A DNA stretch of 17,773 nt from Gonium pectorale. Lineage: Eukaryota; Chlorophyta; Chlorophyceae; Chlamydomonadales; Volvocaceae. Below are positions 1 through 10,087 of this stretch, one piece after another; the stretch's first letter is position 1; each line of letters begins with the position of its first letter. The stretch lies in NCBI GenBank assembly GCA_001584585.1, contig LSYV01000010.1, positions 3,042,338 to 3,060,110 on the forward strand, in the 5' to 3' direction. The notes beneath the pieces are model-generated. The model had not been told where the DNA came from. It saw nothing but the letters and a program-made list of their open reading frames with translations, and made no database searches. The position numbers and the translations under genes are program-made.

Positions 1-2
1 GG

Positions 3-92
3 GGGGAGGGAAGGTTGGAGCCCGGATGGGTGTACTGTATTGCCGCGGTGAAGGGGACCGGAGACGGCCGCACGCTCCTGGGGACGAGTGAC
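3..92 (+). CDS. Probable upstream exon of the E(z)-type SET gene (pre-SET end), partial
   Basis: The frame through 36-92 reads a Cys, a spacer, then LLGTSDV. Plant E(z) proteins (CLF/SWN) have a Cys about 20 residues before LLG(I/R)SDV, directly ahead of (A/S)GWG, and AGWG opens the next exon at 531. I therefore read this as the exon carrying the last part of the CXC/pre-SET region. The only GT donor is at 93-94, directly after the SD codons. It gives phase 0, whereas the exon at 531 needs one extra nucleotide in front (phase 1), so the join is out of frame as written. A 1-nt sequence error, an unseen micro-exon or a non-canonical splice could explain this. The left boundary is unknown; the frame is open back to the window edge. 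Confidence 0.4.
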
Positions 93-530
93 GTATCCAC
101 ATGAAGCAGGGGGGGGGGAGGAGGTGGGGGGGCGGTTGAGGGGGTTTGGACGTGGGTTTGCGGGGTAGACAACCCGCGCGCAGCGAAAGACAACCCGGGT
201 GCCTCCTCCCTTCGGGGGTGGGGGTGGGGACCAGCGACGTACCCCGTTGGGGGGAGGGGGATTTTGTTCAGTCCGTGGGGGAAGGTGGGAAGGGGGGAAG
301 GGGGAAAGGCGGGAGGGGGGAAATGGGGAGGGAGGGACGTGTCGTCCTCGGCGCGCCACGGGTCCAGTGTGTCCGGCGTCAGCTGGCGGCGGGGCGTTGC
401 GTGCCGGGGGTCGGTTCAGTCCCCTCCTCAGCTCTCCCCCCGCACATACACTGTCACACACACGCAGACCCCACACACCAACCCTCCCAACGCCCACGCC
501 CACCCAATGCACTCATCGCCCTCTTCCCAG
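93..530 (+). other. Presumed intron of the SET gene
   Basis: G-rich at its 5' part and C/CA-rich before the CCCAG acceptor at 526-530, as for other introns here. It contains GGCGGTTG (131-138) and an imperfect second copy (226-243) of the exon-end sequence at 81-98. One frame stays open from 146 through the next exon, but its composition is intron-like, so I do not call it coding. Confidence 0.4.
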
Positions 531-2148
531 GCGCCGGCTGGGGTGTGTTTGCGGCCCAGCACGTGGGCAAGAACGGCTTCCTGGGCGAGTACACCGGCGA
601 CCTGATCACGCAGGTGAGGGGGTGGGGCTGGCCCCAAGGGTGGGGCGGGGGGATAGTGAGGCAACCCGATCGTGTAGGTAAAATGGCGGCCGGGGCTGCG
701 CTAAGGGGGGGATGGGTGCAGTATGACGGTTGGTGTACCTGTCGTAAGACGTTACAAATTGTCCCAACATTGGCGTCTGCCCTGCCCACCCCACCCCGCC
801 CCGCTCTCCCAACCTCCCCCAACGCCCAGGACGAGGCCAACCGGCGCGGCAGCGTGTACGACCACATGAACAACAGGTACGAACGGGCGTACGGCAGCCT
901 TTGACCGTACGGCAGCCCGTACTGAGCAGCCTTATGCACGCCGATGGTTGACTTACAATGCAAACTGCCATGCTAACCTACAACCGCTAACTGTCAACCG
1001 CCACGACGCCTCCGCTGTCACATCCCCCTCCCTCAACACGCATATGCCCATACCCCCCCCCTCCTCCTTGGCAGCTACCTGTTCAATCTGAACAAGGAGT
1101 GGGTGGTGGACGCCAAGTTCAGGTGAGTGCGTCAAAGCGGCTGATGGAAAGAGGGGATAGAATCTGAGAATGTGCTGGTTCATAGAAGCCATTCCCGCTG
1201 CATGAGCACTGGGGTGGGTCCACCGCATATAAAAGCCTTGGACGCCCTGAAGGTCTTCGAGTGCCCCCACAATCCAAAGTTGCTTAGCGGTCCTCCCTTG
1301 CCTCCTCCCCCCCTAAGAGTTTAGCCATTGCTGCGCCTTTTACAGCGCCCCAGTAGCACCATGCCTCGTTTCCCCCGATACCCGACCCCTGCCGTGCCCC
1401 ATGCATTGCCTCTCCCTTCCCCTAAATACACAGTATCCCCCGCCGCCACCATCCGCCACCACCTCCACCCCCAGCCCCCCTTGACCCCCCATATCCGCAC
1501 CCTTCTCCGCGACCCCCCTCCCACCACACACACACACACACAACCCTATGTTTGCAGCCTGCTTGCAGCCTGTCCACAAGCACGCACATTCGCATGACGT
1601 AACACACAACCCTCTCTTCCCCCTCCTCCCCCCTCCTCCCCCCGCTCCAGGGGCAACAAGCTCCGCTGCGCCAACCACAGCCACGAGCCCGTGGCGGCCG
1701 CCAAGGTGCTGCTGGTGGACGGGGAGAGCCGCATCGCCATCTTTGCGGACAAGGCGGTGGCGCCCGGCATGGAGATCACGTACGACTACAGGTACGGAGG
1801 TGTACGGCACACGCGTTTAACCGGGCGTTGTACGGCGGCGCAGGGCGCACGGCAGGAGGCCAGGCGGCGAGGGTGGGGCAAGCCCCTTCGCTGGGCACTG
1901 CCCGTCGCCCATCCTTCGAGCCGTGTGGCTACCGCCCCCTGGCGCCGCGCATCCCCTCCCCCTCCTCTCTTTGCCGCACCTGCCTGTCCGCTCCGCACAT
2001 GCAACCACACCCCCCTCCCGCCCATCTCCGTCTCTGGGCCCCCTTTCCGCCTCCGCCCGGCGCCCCCACCCCACCCCACCCCACCCACTGCAGGTACTCG
2101 GACGACACGGCTCCGCAGTGGGTCAAGAAGAAGCAGCAGCGGGGCTAG
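531..2148 (+). CDS. E(z)/CLF-type histone H3K27 methyltransferase, SET domain (3' end of gene)
   Basis: Five exons join in phase: 531-613, 830-876, 1075-1122, 1651-1791 and 2094-2148 (TAG at 2146). They encode about 123 residues, essentially one SET domain. Visible motifs in order are AGWGVFAA, GEYTGDLITQDEANRRG, SYLFNLNKEWVVDAKFRGNK, the catalytic NHS (1673-1681), IAIFADKAVAPG and ITYDYRYSDDTAPQW. The last resembles the plant CLF ending DYRY..DRAPAW, and no cysteine-rich post-SET follows, as in E(z). Known family role: catalytic subunit of Polycomb repressive complex 2, using S-adenosylmethionine to methylate histone H3 Lys27 in the nucleus. The rest of the protein (EED/SUZ12-binding, SANT and CXC regions) lies left of the window. 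Two conserved positions differ: PNC after NHS reads PVA, and the Tyr equivalent to human EZH2 Tyr641 is Met or absent. Donors are GTGAG or GTACG and acceptors are C-rich. Family call is confident; activity is inferred. Confidence 0.88.
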
Positions 2149-2732
2149 GGTCTGCAGCCGGCGGCGTGGGCGCAACCCGCCCCAGTCGCTGCAGGCCACC
2201 CGCCCACCCGCCCAGGCACCTGAGCGCCGCCACGCAGGCACACGCCATGGCGGGCCCATACGCGGCACGGCGTGATGCGTCGCCGTCCGCCGGTGGGAGA
2301 GGGGCCGGGGCTGCTGCCTCCAGACGCCATGGTGCAGGGGAGGGTCAAAGGGCGCGCGCTGCCATGGGTTTAGGCAAAGGAAGACCCAAGACAGAGACAC
2401 GGACATACACACCGGAAGTGAGGTGCGACGTTTGGCAGTAGGTTGCCTGCCGGGCACAGGGCATGGCGGGCGAAGGAGACGAGCAGGCGGGCCCTCCCGG
2501 TGCGGCAACGCTACCCGGTGACAAAAGGGAGGTGGAAGGCCCGGGTGGCGCAGGTGGGCGCCGTTGTCACCGCGGCCAGCGGTTTCATTGGTGTTGCATG
2601 TTATACCGGCTGCGAGGCGGGGCGCCGTGCATGTACGGACTACTGCACCGTACGGGGAGCTTCGCAGCGCCGTCGCAAGTACTCGTGACAACCTATCTGC
2701 ACCTGGCCTCCCTGCCGTTGACGGTTGGCAGT

Positions 2733-2737
2733 TGTAA
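2733..2737 (+). terminator. TGTAA poly(A)-type signal for the SET gene
   Basis: TGTAA is the usual polyadenylation signal in volvocine algae. This is the first TGTAA I see downstream of the TAG at 2146 on the + strand. It would give a 3' UTR of roughly 600 nt, within the range seen in these algae. Inferred from motif and position only. Confidence 0.45.
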
Positions 2738-3399
2738 CGCTGACATTGATTTTACGGAACGGAATGTTCTGCCGAAACGTACCACCGCCGGGGCTGTACC
2801 GCCCCGCCCGGCCTGTGGTGCCGGACGCAGCAGGCGGCATGGGGGATGCGGAGACTTCCCGGTCGGTGGATGCTGCAGGTATCGTTTGGGGTCCGCCTCT
2901 CCCCCCTCCGGGAGGTGGGTGCGGGTGGCCCCTGCCCACACACCCCACACCCTGCCGTCTCACGTCGAACACACCAACCCTACACCTACATCTTTCTTGC
3001 TGCACGAGCACCTCACGTGTGCCTCCATTTGTATGACACAGCTACCGCACTGTAGCACTGTAGCATCTCAGGCAACCCAGCAGCTGACCCCCGACGCCTA
3101 ACCATGCAACTAACGGACTAACCCTCACATCTGCATAGACAGATCCAGTCAACAGGTGCTGCTAGGTACCTCAGCCGCCGGGCAACCCGCAACTGTCGTG
3201 CTGTATGGCAGAGGCGCGCCGCCGTACAACGGTGTGGCACTGCAGGCTGTGCAGCGGCACAGGCGCGCCGGACTGCAACCATGCCACTTCGCCCACCTAG
3301 CTACTGCGTCTCAACCTTTTAATCCCTTCCATGCTCCAAGCAACCCCCCGCCACATCCAGGCATACCGTTACCGGTACTCCGCATTGCAACAGCCGGTC

Positions 3400-3404
3400 T
3401 TACA
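3400..3404 (-). terminator. TGTAA poly(A)-type signal for the Rieske oxygenase gene
   Basis: TTACA on the + strand reads TGTAA on the - strand, about 340 nt past the oxygenase stop codon (3740-3742). This distance suits an algal 3' UTR. Motif-only call. Confidence 0.45.
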
Positions 3405-3739
3405 ATCGTACATCCAGCCCCCGACAAACCTCACCTGCCCCGGCATGTATGCCAGCCTCAAGGGCGGCTGACGCTTGATACATACAGACCGGCACCTCAC
3501 CATGTATATGTACATCGTCAGCATCGCCAAGCCAGGTGTCCTTCACACCCTAACCACCAGAGGTTGCACCCATTCCATGCCAAGACGAACGCGAGACCTC
3601 TCTCTGCCGAACAGGTTGGGTACCACTTGTTGAGCTTGAAAGGGACGGGGGAAAGAGCCTGTGGTGCGCACATACAGCATACCGTCCGTACTTCTGCACG
3701 GCCGCACGACAGCCGTACAGAGGTGCAGCACTACAGTAT

Positions 3740-6700
3740 TCACTTGTCGGCGTGCACGTAGTCCTCAAACAAGAACTTGCGGCGCAGGCGGAGCAGCGCC
3801 GCCGCCGCCGCCGTGCCGACCGCCGCCGCCAGGAGGCCCAGCCCGCCGGCGGCGGTGCCCAGCAGCGGCAGCCCGACGGCGGCGCGCGCCACCAGCCACA
3901 CCGCCGCCAGCGCCGCCAGTGCGCCGGCGGCGGCCGCCGCCAGCTCGACGCGGCGCAGGGCCTGGGCGGTGCTCGCGGGGGTGGGGACGGGGCACAACAG
4001 CTTGGGCGCGTGCCAGCAGGGCACCACTACACACGCTGGGGCCCGAGCTCACGTACGGCACCGATGCGGCATCGGTACGGCATAGCCCACCGCTTCCTTT
4101 GGTGTAGCAGTATGCATGGCGCCCTGCCCTACGTGCTTAGCCACTCAGCCGCTGCGCCCGCCCACCACCGGCCCTCCCTCGACCCTCAACCCCTCTCGTC
4201 ACACCACAGCCCACGGACCCCCCCCCTGCCATCCCCCCGCCACCCACCCAACCACCCACCTCTCAACTCCACACCCACCGCCCTTTGCATACACCCCACC
4301 CGACCCCACCCCGCCACCCCATCCCGTCACGCCACCCACCGTACGGCAGGCCGCGCAGCCCGCCGTGTGCTGGCCGTACCGATCCAGCACCTCCCGCTTG
4401 GGCAGCAGCGGGGGCAGGCGGGTGCCGGTCTCGCAGGTGGGGGTGGGGGCGCCGTGGGAGTCGAGCCACCTGACGTGCGTATGTGCGTGTGTGTTGGGTG
4501 GGTGGGTGGGGAGGTGGGGAGGTTGGTGGCGGGGGGTGGAACCAGCGAGCAGCCGGGGGCGGCCCGGAGGCCTGAGGCACAGACTCGGGGCTGGCTGCCG
4601 CCGTCTGCTGCTGTAGCTGTGCGGGGGTTGCGGCCTTGAGGGGGGGTCCAGGAAGCACCCGGAGGGCTGGGCGGCTGATGGATGCGCGATGGATGGGGAC
4701 GGATTGTAGTGAAATTGGGTGCTTTGCGGTTGGCAGGTGTTGTGGGTGGCTGCAACACACTCCCACGCACTGGCGCCCACGCGGGCACAGCTCCCTGCCC
4801 CCCATTGCGATACGGCACAGAGGCCACACCCCAGGCGGTGGCAGCAGAGATCTGGCCCCCATCACGCACCTCCGCAGCGCCACCACCGACCCGTCCGCGG
4901 GCGCAGGCATGTAGTACCCTCGCTGCCAGTCGTTGCCGCGACCCTCCAGCAGCCGCTCCTGTCCGCGGCGGGAGTTCCCGTCGGGGGTAGTGTCAGCAGT
5001 TGTAACGGTTCAGGAGGCCGGGGGCTGGCGGCTACGGTAGTTGAGGGCAGCAGGGCGCCGAGTGCTGCCAGCTCGGGGCTGGAGCCCCAAGCCCAGGCTG
5101 GAGCTGGAGCTAGGGGCTGGCCGTTGGCGCCTTCGTTTGGCGGTTGTCAACTGCCGAGTGGCGGTTGGCGTTCAAACTTGAAAGCCACACTGGCGACGCG
5201 GCTAATGGCATGGCACTGTGCACTGTGAAGCGACGTGAACACCGGTCCCACTGCGGACGCACGCGTGTCGAAAGTCACAGCCATGGCAGGAGCTGCAGCG
5301 CCCTCGCCGCGCCCGGAGCATAGCCCCATCACCCGGAATCCTCATCCCCCCCCCCCGAAACCACACACACACACACACACGCCATCACTTTCGCGCTTAC
5401 GCTCGTCGTATGCGTTTTCCTTTTCAACACACACACGCGCGCACACGGGCACACACGGGCACACCTGCACGTGCAGCAGGTAGGTGTCGCCGTCGAAGAT
5501 GGGGTGACGGAAGAACGTGTGGTCTGCGGGGGGTGCCGGGGGCGGGGCGGGGCGGGGCGGGGATCAGGAGCGGGTACGAGGTTCATTCTGGGCGCGGAAA
5601 GGATACGATGCGCATGTGTGCGGCTGAAAAGGGATGGGGGGTGCTTTGCCGTACCGTACGTTGCCGTACCGCACTTCATATCCTCCCCCCCCCGTGTGCT
5701 ACACCGGTCCTGGTTTGCGCACGGCCCGAGCCGCCCCAGCCGCCATCGGACCCCGCCCGGCCGCCGCGCCACACGACTCAGGCACTCAGCCCGCCAGCCG
5801 TCAATGCGGACAACGACTCGTTGGGCTTTTTGTTGCTGAACGGGTCGGCGCGGCTGGCTCACCTATCGCGCCCACGTGCGCGAGGGCGGAGCGGAGGGCG
5901 AAGGCGAGGCGGGGCACGCGGGCGGGTACGCTGGTGTCCTGGGGAGGGGGGGGGCGGCAGGAACGGTCGGTGGCTCGGCAGGGCTGATTGCTGACGAGCC
6001 GGCATGAGCTGGCTTGACCGCCACCACCGGCACCGGCCAACGGCCACCGAACCAACCGTGCGGTAACCGAAGCAACTGTCACTGGTGAACGCAAACTGCG
6101 CCCCTGCGGTGCCGTGTGCAGGGCCATTGCCCCTGAGTGGCCCGACAAGGCGCAAGTCGAGGTTGCCAAGGAGCACGGCCGCTGTACCCGTACTCTGTAC
6201 CGTGACCGAGTGTGCCGTACCCAGTACGGCCGCACGTCCGTACATACCCTGACGTATCCGTGGATGGCGCGGCTCCACCCGGGCCGGGTGGGCACCGCGT
6301 AGATGATGGTCAGGAAGCCGCCCGTCTTGTACCTGCACAGGGGAGCCGGCGGTTGGCGGTTAGTAGTTCGTAGGTAGGCGGTTAGAGGTTGTGGGGGTCG
6401 GAGGTTTGAGGTTGGCAATTGCGAAGGAGCCCGCGCAGCGCACCGCACCGCCCGTTTCGGTGAGTCCCTTCTCCCGGCTCATGCAAGGGCCTCGTCGCAG
6501 TGCACCGCGGCGGCAGAGGGCCGACGCCGTCGGCGCCGCGGGCCCTTGAGCCACCCACGCGCCCAGCCACCCACGCGCCCAGCCACCCACGCGCCCAGCC
6601 ACCCACGCGCCCAGCCACCCACGCGCCCAGCCACCCACGCGCCCAGCAACCGTCGGCACCCGTTCCGTTGCGCCATGTCAGCGTCGCCAGACGTCCCTCA

Positions 6701-9700
6701 CTCCGCGACCACCGCCGCCTGCGCCTCGAACCCACGCGGTTCCCGCCCGCCCGCCCGCCCGCCCGCTGATACCCGCATGACACGCCCCCACGGCCCGCTG
6801 ATGTCGCCAGGCGCTCCCTATTTCTCCGCAGATGTCTCTCAGCTCCACACGCCCACAGCCTCTTTCGCTTGCTTGCTTGACCTCAAGGGGCTGCTGCCTT
6901 AGCGCAAGGAACGCGACGCGTGGGAGCAACCGGGGACCAGCGGCGGTTGCGCGCAAACCGCTGCCCCACCCCGGTCCCCACCCCAAGATCCAACGGTTGG
7001 GTTCTCCCACCAAGCATGCTCACGTTATATCGGACACGCCCGCGCCCATGTCCCACACACCGCACCACGTGGCCCGTCCCCCCCCATAAGCTGGTACGCC
7101 GTTCATTTGGGTGGGGGGGCCGGAGGAACGTCAATTGCCTTGCTTTGCACCAGTGGAAACGTCGCGCCTTCGGGTGTGTGTGGCCGTTGAGGCGGGCTCC
7201 CTTGTTTCCCTGCAGGTTCTCTCCCTCCCAGCTCGCCCCGCCCACCACGTCAGCGCCGGCGCCGTGAAGCGCACGTCGGAGGGCGCCCCGCTCATGTTGA
7301 AGCGCCCCTCGAAGCCCGCCCCGTCGGAGCGGAGCAGCCGCATGGTGGTGCCGCGCTCCGTGGAGCGGGTGCCCTGGGAGGGGCGGGGCGGGGCGGGGCG
7401 GGCAGGTAAGTCGTAAGTGTCAGGCAATAAGCGGCAGGTGGGCGGTTGGGGTCTGTTGAGGCGGGTCAGTTGGGGTCAGTTGAGGTTACCGGCAGTTGGG
7501 GTAGGTTGAGAGTCGGGTCAGTAGGCGGGAGCGAGGAGTGCCCGCGACGGACAGCATTGGCTGCACAGCTTCTGGCGCGTGCGTGTCCTACGACTCGTAC
7601 CCGCCAACCCGGACGGCGAGGGGCGGCCGGAGTCCAGCAGCACACATCCCAAGACGCCCAAGACGCCTAAAGTTAGCCGTACATCCCGTGAATGCCCTAC
7701 ATGCCGTACATGCCGTACGTACCATGATGCCGTGGTGGCTGAAGGGCACGTGGGAGGGGTCCAGCAGGTTCTCGAGCAACGTGTCGTACCTGCCGTACAC
7801 AGCATCGGGGCGTTGTCGCGCATCGGGTGAACCCTGCCTGACGAGCAACCTCGGGTGGGCAAGCGGCGTGCGGGCTGCGGGGAGGCTACCACAGCACCCA
7901 TGGTAGGCTAACACGGCGTGTCGTTGTCGTTGGCGATATACCGGACCTTTGATTGGCGTTGTGTTAGCTTGATACCACGCGGAGCCGTGAGTTGGGGCAT
8001 GTGTGCCGTACCTGATGGGCAGGTCCCGTACGAACCACGTGGCGTACTGCGCCCAGCGGCCGTCGCCCTCCGGCCCCCCGCCCGCCAGCTCCGCCAGGGC
8101 GTTGGAGGGCGTGGGGTTCGTGGCGGCCTGGGGCCAACGGGCGGCACGAGCGGGCGGGCGGGCGGCTAGTGGAGGGGCAGGAGCAGGAGGAGAAGGCGGA
8201 GGCGGAAACAGGTGCCCAGATGGATGTTCCAGAGGGAACAAGATGGGCTCCTTCCCTTCCCATCCCCTGCTCAGCCAACACATTCCCTCCCCATCCCTTG
8301 CTGAGCCACAAGCTTTACACCGGTAGCAATTTTGTATGCGATTCGGTGTCCGCGACGCGACCCGTTTCTCTCTTCCACAACCCCATCCCATCCCAAGCCA
8401 CCAAGCAAAGCACCCCATGCGTAGGAGTTGAGCGCAGCTCAGCCTGCCAGCACTAGTCGCCACCCTCTTCCCCACATCCCCGCCCATCCCCTCCCACCCC
8501 ACACACACACACACTCCTCGCACACACCTCACACACCACCACCCCGGCGCACGCACCTCGGCCCACGAGGCGTCCGAGCTGTCGGGCCGCACCCACAGCA
8601 GCCCGTGCCGGACCTGCACCGGGAAGGATCGCACGCGCGAGCGGCGGCTGGCGGTGGCGGCGGCGGCCGCGCGCTCGTCGCCGCGCAGCTGCGGGATGTG
8701 CGTGCAGGCGCCGCCGGCGCCGCCGCTGAAGCACCAGCCGTGGTAGGCGCACTGCAGGGAGCCGTCGGCCTCGACGCGGCCCTCAGATAGCGGGGCCAGC
8801 CTGGGAGCGACAGGCAGGGAGGGAGGGACAGGGAGGTGGCTTAGGTGGGCGGACGGCGGTGCCGCGTGGGAGGTTCGAAGCATCTGTTAATTAGGGGCGT
8901 TGATTCCCCCACTTTGATTCCCCCACTATAGCTTTTGAGGACCCAGTAAAGTTTAAGCCCTCTGTGCGTTACAAGGCGCCCTACATGTCGTATCCGCAGT
9001 GTCCGACGTACCGGTGTCGTGCCCAGGCCACCCGCAGAATGCACATCGCAAGTCCCAACCGCCTGTAGCTTACGCACCCGCCCCACCCCACCCACCGGTG
9101 CGGGCACTGGTCCTCCACCGCCCGCCAGGCGCCCGCGCCCGGGTCCCACCACAGCGCCAGCGGCACCCCCAGCAGGTGCGCCCCCTGCGGCCGCCGCCGG
9201 TCCAGGTGCGCCTCCACAGCCAGCGGGTACCACTGGGAGAACCAGGGGAACGAGCCGCCGTCGGCGTCGCTGTCGACGGCGGATGCCGTGGCGGCGGCGC
9301 CGACGACGGGAGCGGCGGCGGTGGTGGCAGTGGCGGCGGGAGGGGGGGGAGCTGCGGAAGCGGTGGCGGCGGCGGCGCCGTCGCGGGGGAGGGTCTCCGG
9401 CGGCGCAATGGTGGCTGCATGCGGCCGGTGGGGGCGGCGGGGGCGGCGGAGTGGGTGCAGGCAAGGCAATGGGAGGCAAGGGGAGGTGGGCGGAGGGAGG
9501 CTCACGGCCGTCACGCAGGGTTCGCTGAGGGTTGAGCACGTCACGTAGGTGCTGGGCGGAGCTTTGGGCCCCCCCGGGTGAAGCTCCGGGTTGAAGGCTC
9601 CATCAGGGGCCCATCGGATGCCATCGGGAGCGGAGCAGCCAGGGTCCCGGTCGGGCGGGCCGAAGCCTGCAAATCCCCGATCGATCCGGGACCCCACGCA

Positions 9701-10087
9701 GGGACACGAGTCCCTGTGTGTGCCCCTGGTGGGGAAGGCTCTGCAAGCTTCCCAACCCCCCGCACCCGCACCCGCACCTGCTTCTGTCGTCACGGCGGCA
9801 GTGTCGCTCTGAGCGGATGTCGGGGCGCGGACGGCGCCGCGGACTCCCCTCTGCCGCCACCTACCGCCAAACGCGGTAGCGGCCGCAGCGCCGGCGCCAG
9901 CGGCAGCAGAAGGAGGGGCAGCAACGCGGGCCGGCGCTGGAACTGTCGGCATGACGCTGGTGAGGGCGGCCCGGGCGGCGGCGATGGCGATGCGGCCCGG
10001 CCGGCTGCAGCCCAGCGTCGCCTGCCGCGGGAGGGGAACGGCCCCGCGGGCGGCGCCGCCGTGCGGGGGCGCTGCCGCCCTGCGCAT
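3740..10087 (-). CDS. PAO/TIC55/PTC52-family Rieske non-haem iron oxygenase, complete, 12 exons
   Basis: Exons (- strand): 10087-9865, 9414-9096, 8800-8557, 8127-8012, 7789-7723, 7373-7249, 6332-6248, 5938-5863, 5523-5465, 4958-4870, 4469-4340, 3961-3740. All eleven junctions keep phase (1755 nt, 584 aa). Order: Arg/Ala-rich putative chloroplast transit peptide (about 1-75) and an Ala-rich linker. The Rieske [2Fe-2S] motif follows, with C178-x-H180 and C198-x2-H201 in CPHRLAPLSEG...CAYHGW. The mononuclear iron motif ENLLDPSHVPFSHHG gives D311, H314 and H319. The family CxxC is at 506/509 (RYGQHTAGCAACRT). Two Ala/Leu-rich membrane helices lie in about 519-568, before a polar end. Relatives are chloroplast-membrane oxygenases such as pheophorbide a oxygenase (chlorophyll breakdown), PTC52 and TIC55; the substrate here cannot be set from sequence. 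The Met at 10087 is chosen for its transit-like sequence; an in-frame Met at 10156 is possible. Confidence 0.9.
5538..5562. repeat. (GGGGC)n tract before an acceptor
   Basis: Four GGGGC-type units lie just upstream (- strand sense) of the acceptor of oxygenase exon 9 at 5523. On the transcript the tract is C-rich and could act as the pyrimidine tract. On the + strand it has G-quadruplex potential. The same unit recurs at 7381-7402. Confidence 0.7.
6551..6646. repeat. 16-bp minisatellite, six perfect copies
   Basis: The unit CCACCCACGCGCCCAG repeats six times without mismatch (6551, 6567, 6583, 6599, 6615, 6631). It sits in the 916-bp intron 6 of the oxygenase gene. Because 16 is not a multiple of 3 and the unit makes no stop, long repetitive ORFs appear in several frames; these are artefacts. 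There are no spacers, so it is not a CRISPR array. Confidence 0.95.
7381..7402. repeat. (GGGCG)n tract before an acceptor
   Basis: Four GGGCG units followed by GG lie just upstream (- strand sense) of the acceptor of oxygenase exon 6 at 7373. This parallels the tract at 5538-5562. It reads as a C-rich acceptor tract on the transcript. Confidence 0.7.
7790..8011 (-). other. Oxygenase intron 4 with GTACGGCA at both ends
   Basis: On the coding strand this 222-nt intron starts with GTACGGCA (8011-8004) and ends with GTACGGCAG (7798-7790), so the same octamer forms both the donor and the acceptor end. Internally GCTAACAC (7907-7914) pairs with GTGTTAGC (7961-7968). The splice sites are fixed by the protein frame: the exons on either side join as RDLPI-R-YDTLLENLLDP, which suits the family. 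Confidence 0.75.
8900..8927. repeat. 14-bp perfect tandem duplication
   Basis: TTGATTCCCCCACT occurs twice head to tail (8900-8913, 8914-8927), in the relatively AT-rich part of oxygenase intron 2. No function is visible. Confidence 0.85.
9643..9716. other. Hairpin cluster in oxygenase intron 1
   Basis: Two perfect inverted repeats lie side by side. GGTCCCGG (9643-9650) pairs with CCGGGACC (9686-9693), and CAGGGAC (9699-9705) pairs with GTCCCTG (9710-9716) across a 4-nt loop. A further CCCGG/CCGGG pair lies just left, near 9570-9590. The sequence differs in texture from ordinary C-rich intron and may be an inserted repeat or a structured RNA segment. No tRNA or snoRNA boxes were recognised. 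Confidence 0.45.

Larger units (their letters stand above)
2149..3739. other. Convergent intergenic region / 3' UTRs
   Basis: This separates the stop of the SET gene (+) from the stop of the Rieske oxygenase gene (-). It is less GC-rich than the exons and has no ORF with recognisable motifs. It most likely holds two 3' UTRs facing each other. A TGTAA motif at 2733-2737 would serve the + gene. TTACA at 3400-3404 (TGTAA on the - strand) would serve the - gene. Nothing else is identified. Confidence 0.6.

Noticed and set aside
146..904. 252-aa + strand ORF running through the first firm SET exon
   Set aside because: Only 533-613 matches the SET family. The flanks are G-rich and CA/C-rich intron sequence that happens to lack stops, and the AG at 529-530 and GT at 614-615 are good splice sites.
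3156..3761. 201-aa + strand ORF in the convergent intergenic region
   Set aside because: No family motifs, Pro/His-rich, and it covers the oxygenase 3' UTR and part of the last exon antisense.
3752..4639. 295-aa + strand ORF
   Set aside because: It runs antisense over oxygenase exons 11 and 12 and an intron. It is a composition artefact of GC-rich DNA, with no motif of its own.
6551..6646. CRISPR-like direct repeats
   Set aside because: The units are contiguous 16-mers with no spacers, in a eukaryotic intron.
6382..6783. - strand ORF with repeated Trp/Gly/Ala blocks
   Set aside because: Its repeats are a translation of the 16-bp minisatellite, which is open in every frame because the unit has no stop. 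The oxygenase frame places it in an intron.
9643..9716. tRNA or tRNA-derived SINE
   Set aside because: The hairpins do not form a cloverleaf, and no convincing A-box/B-box pair or anticodon arm was found.
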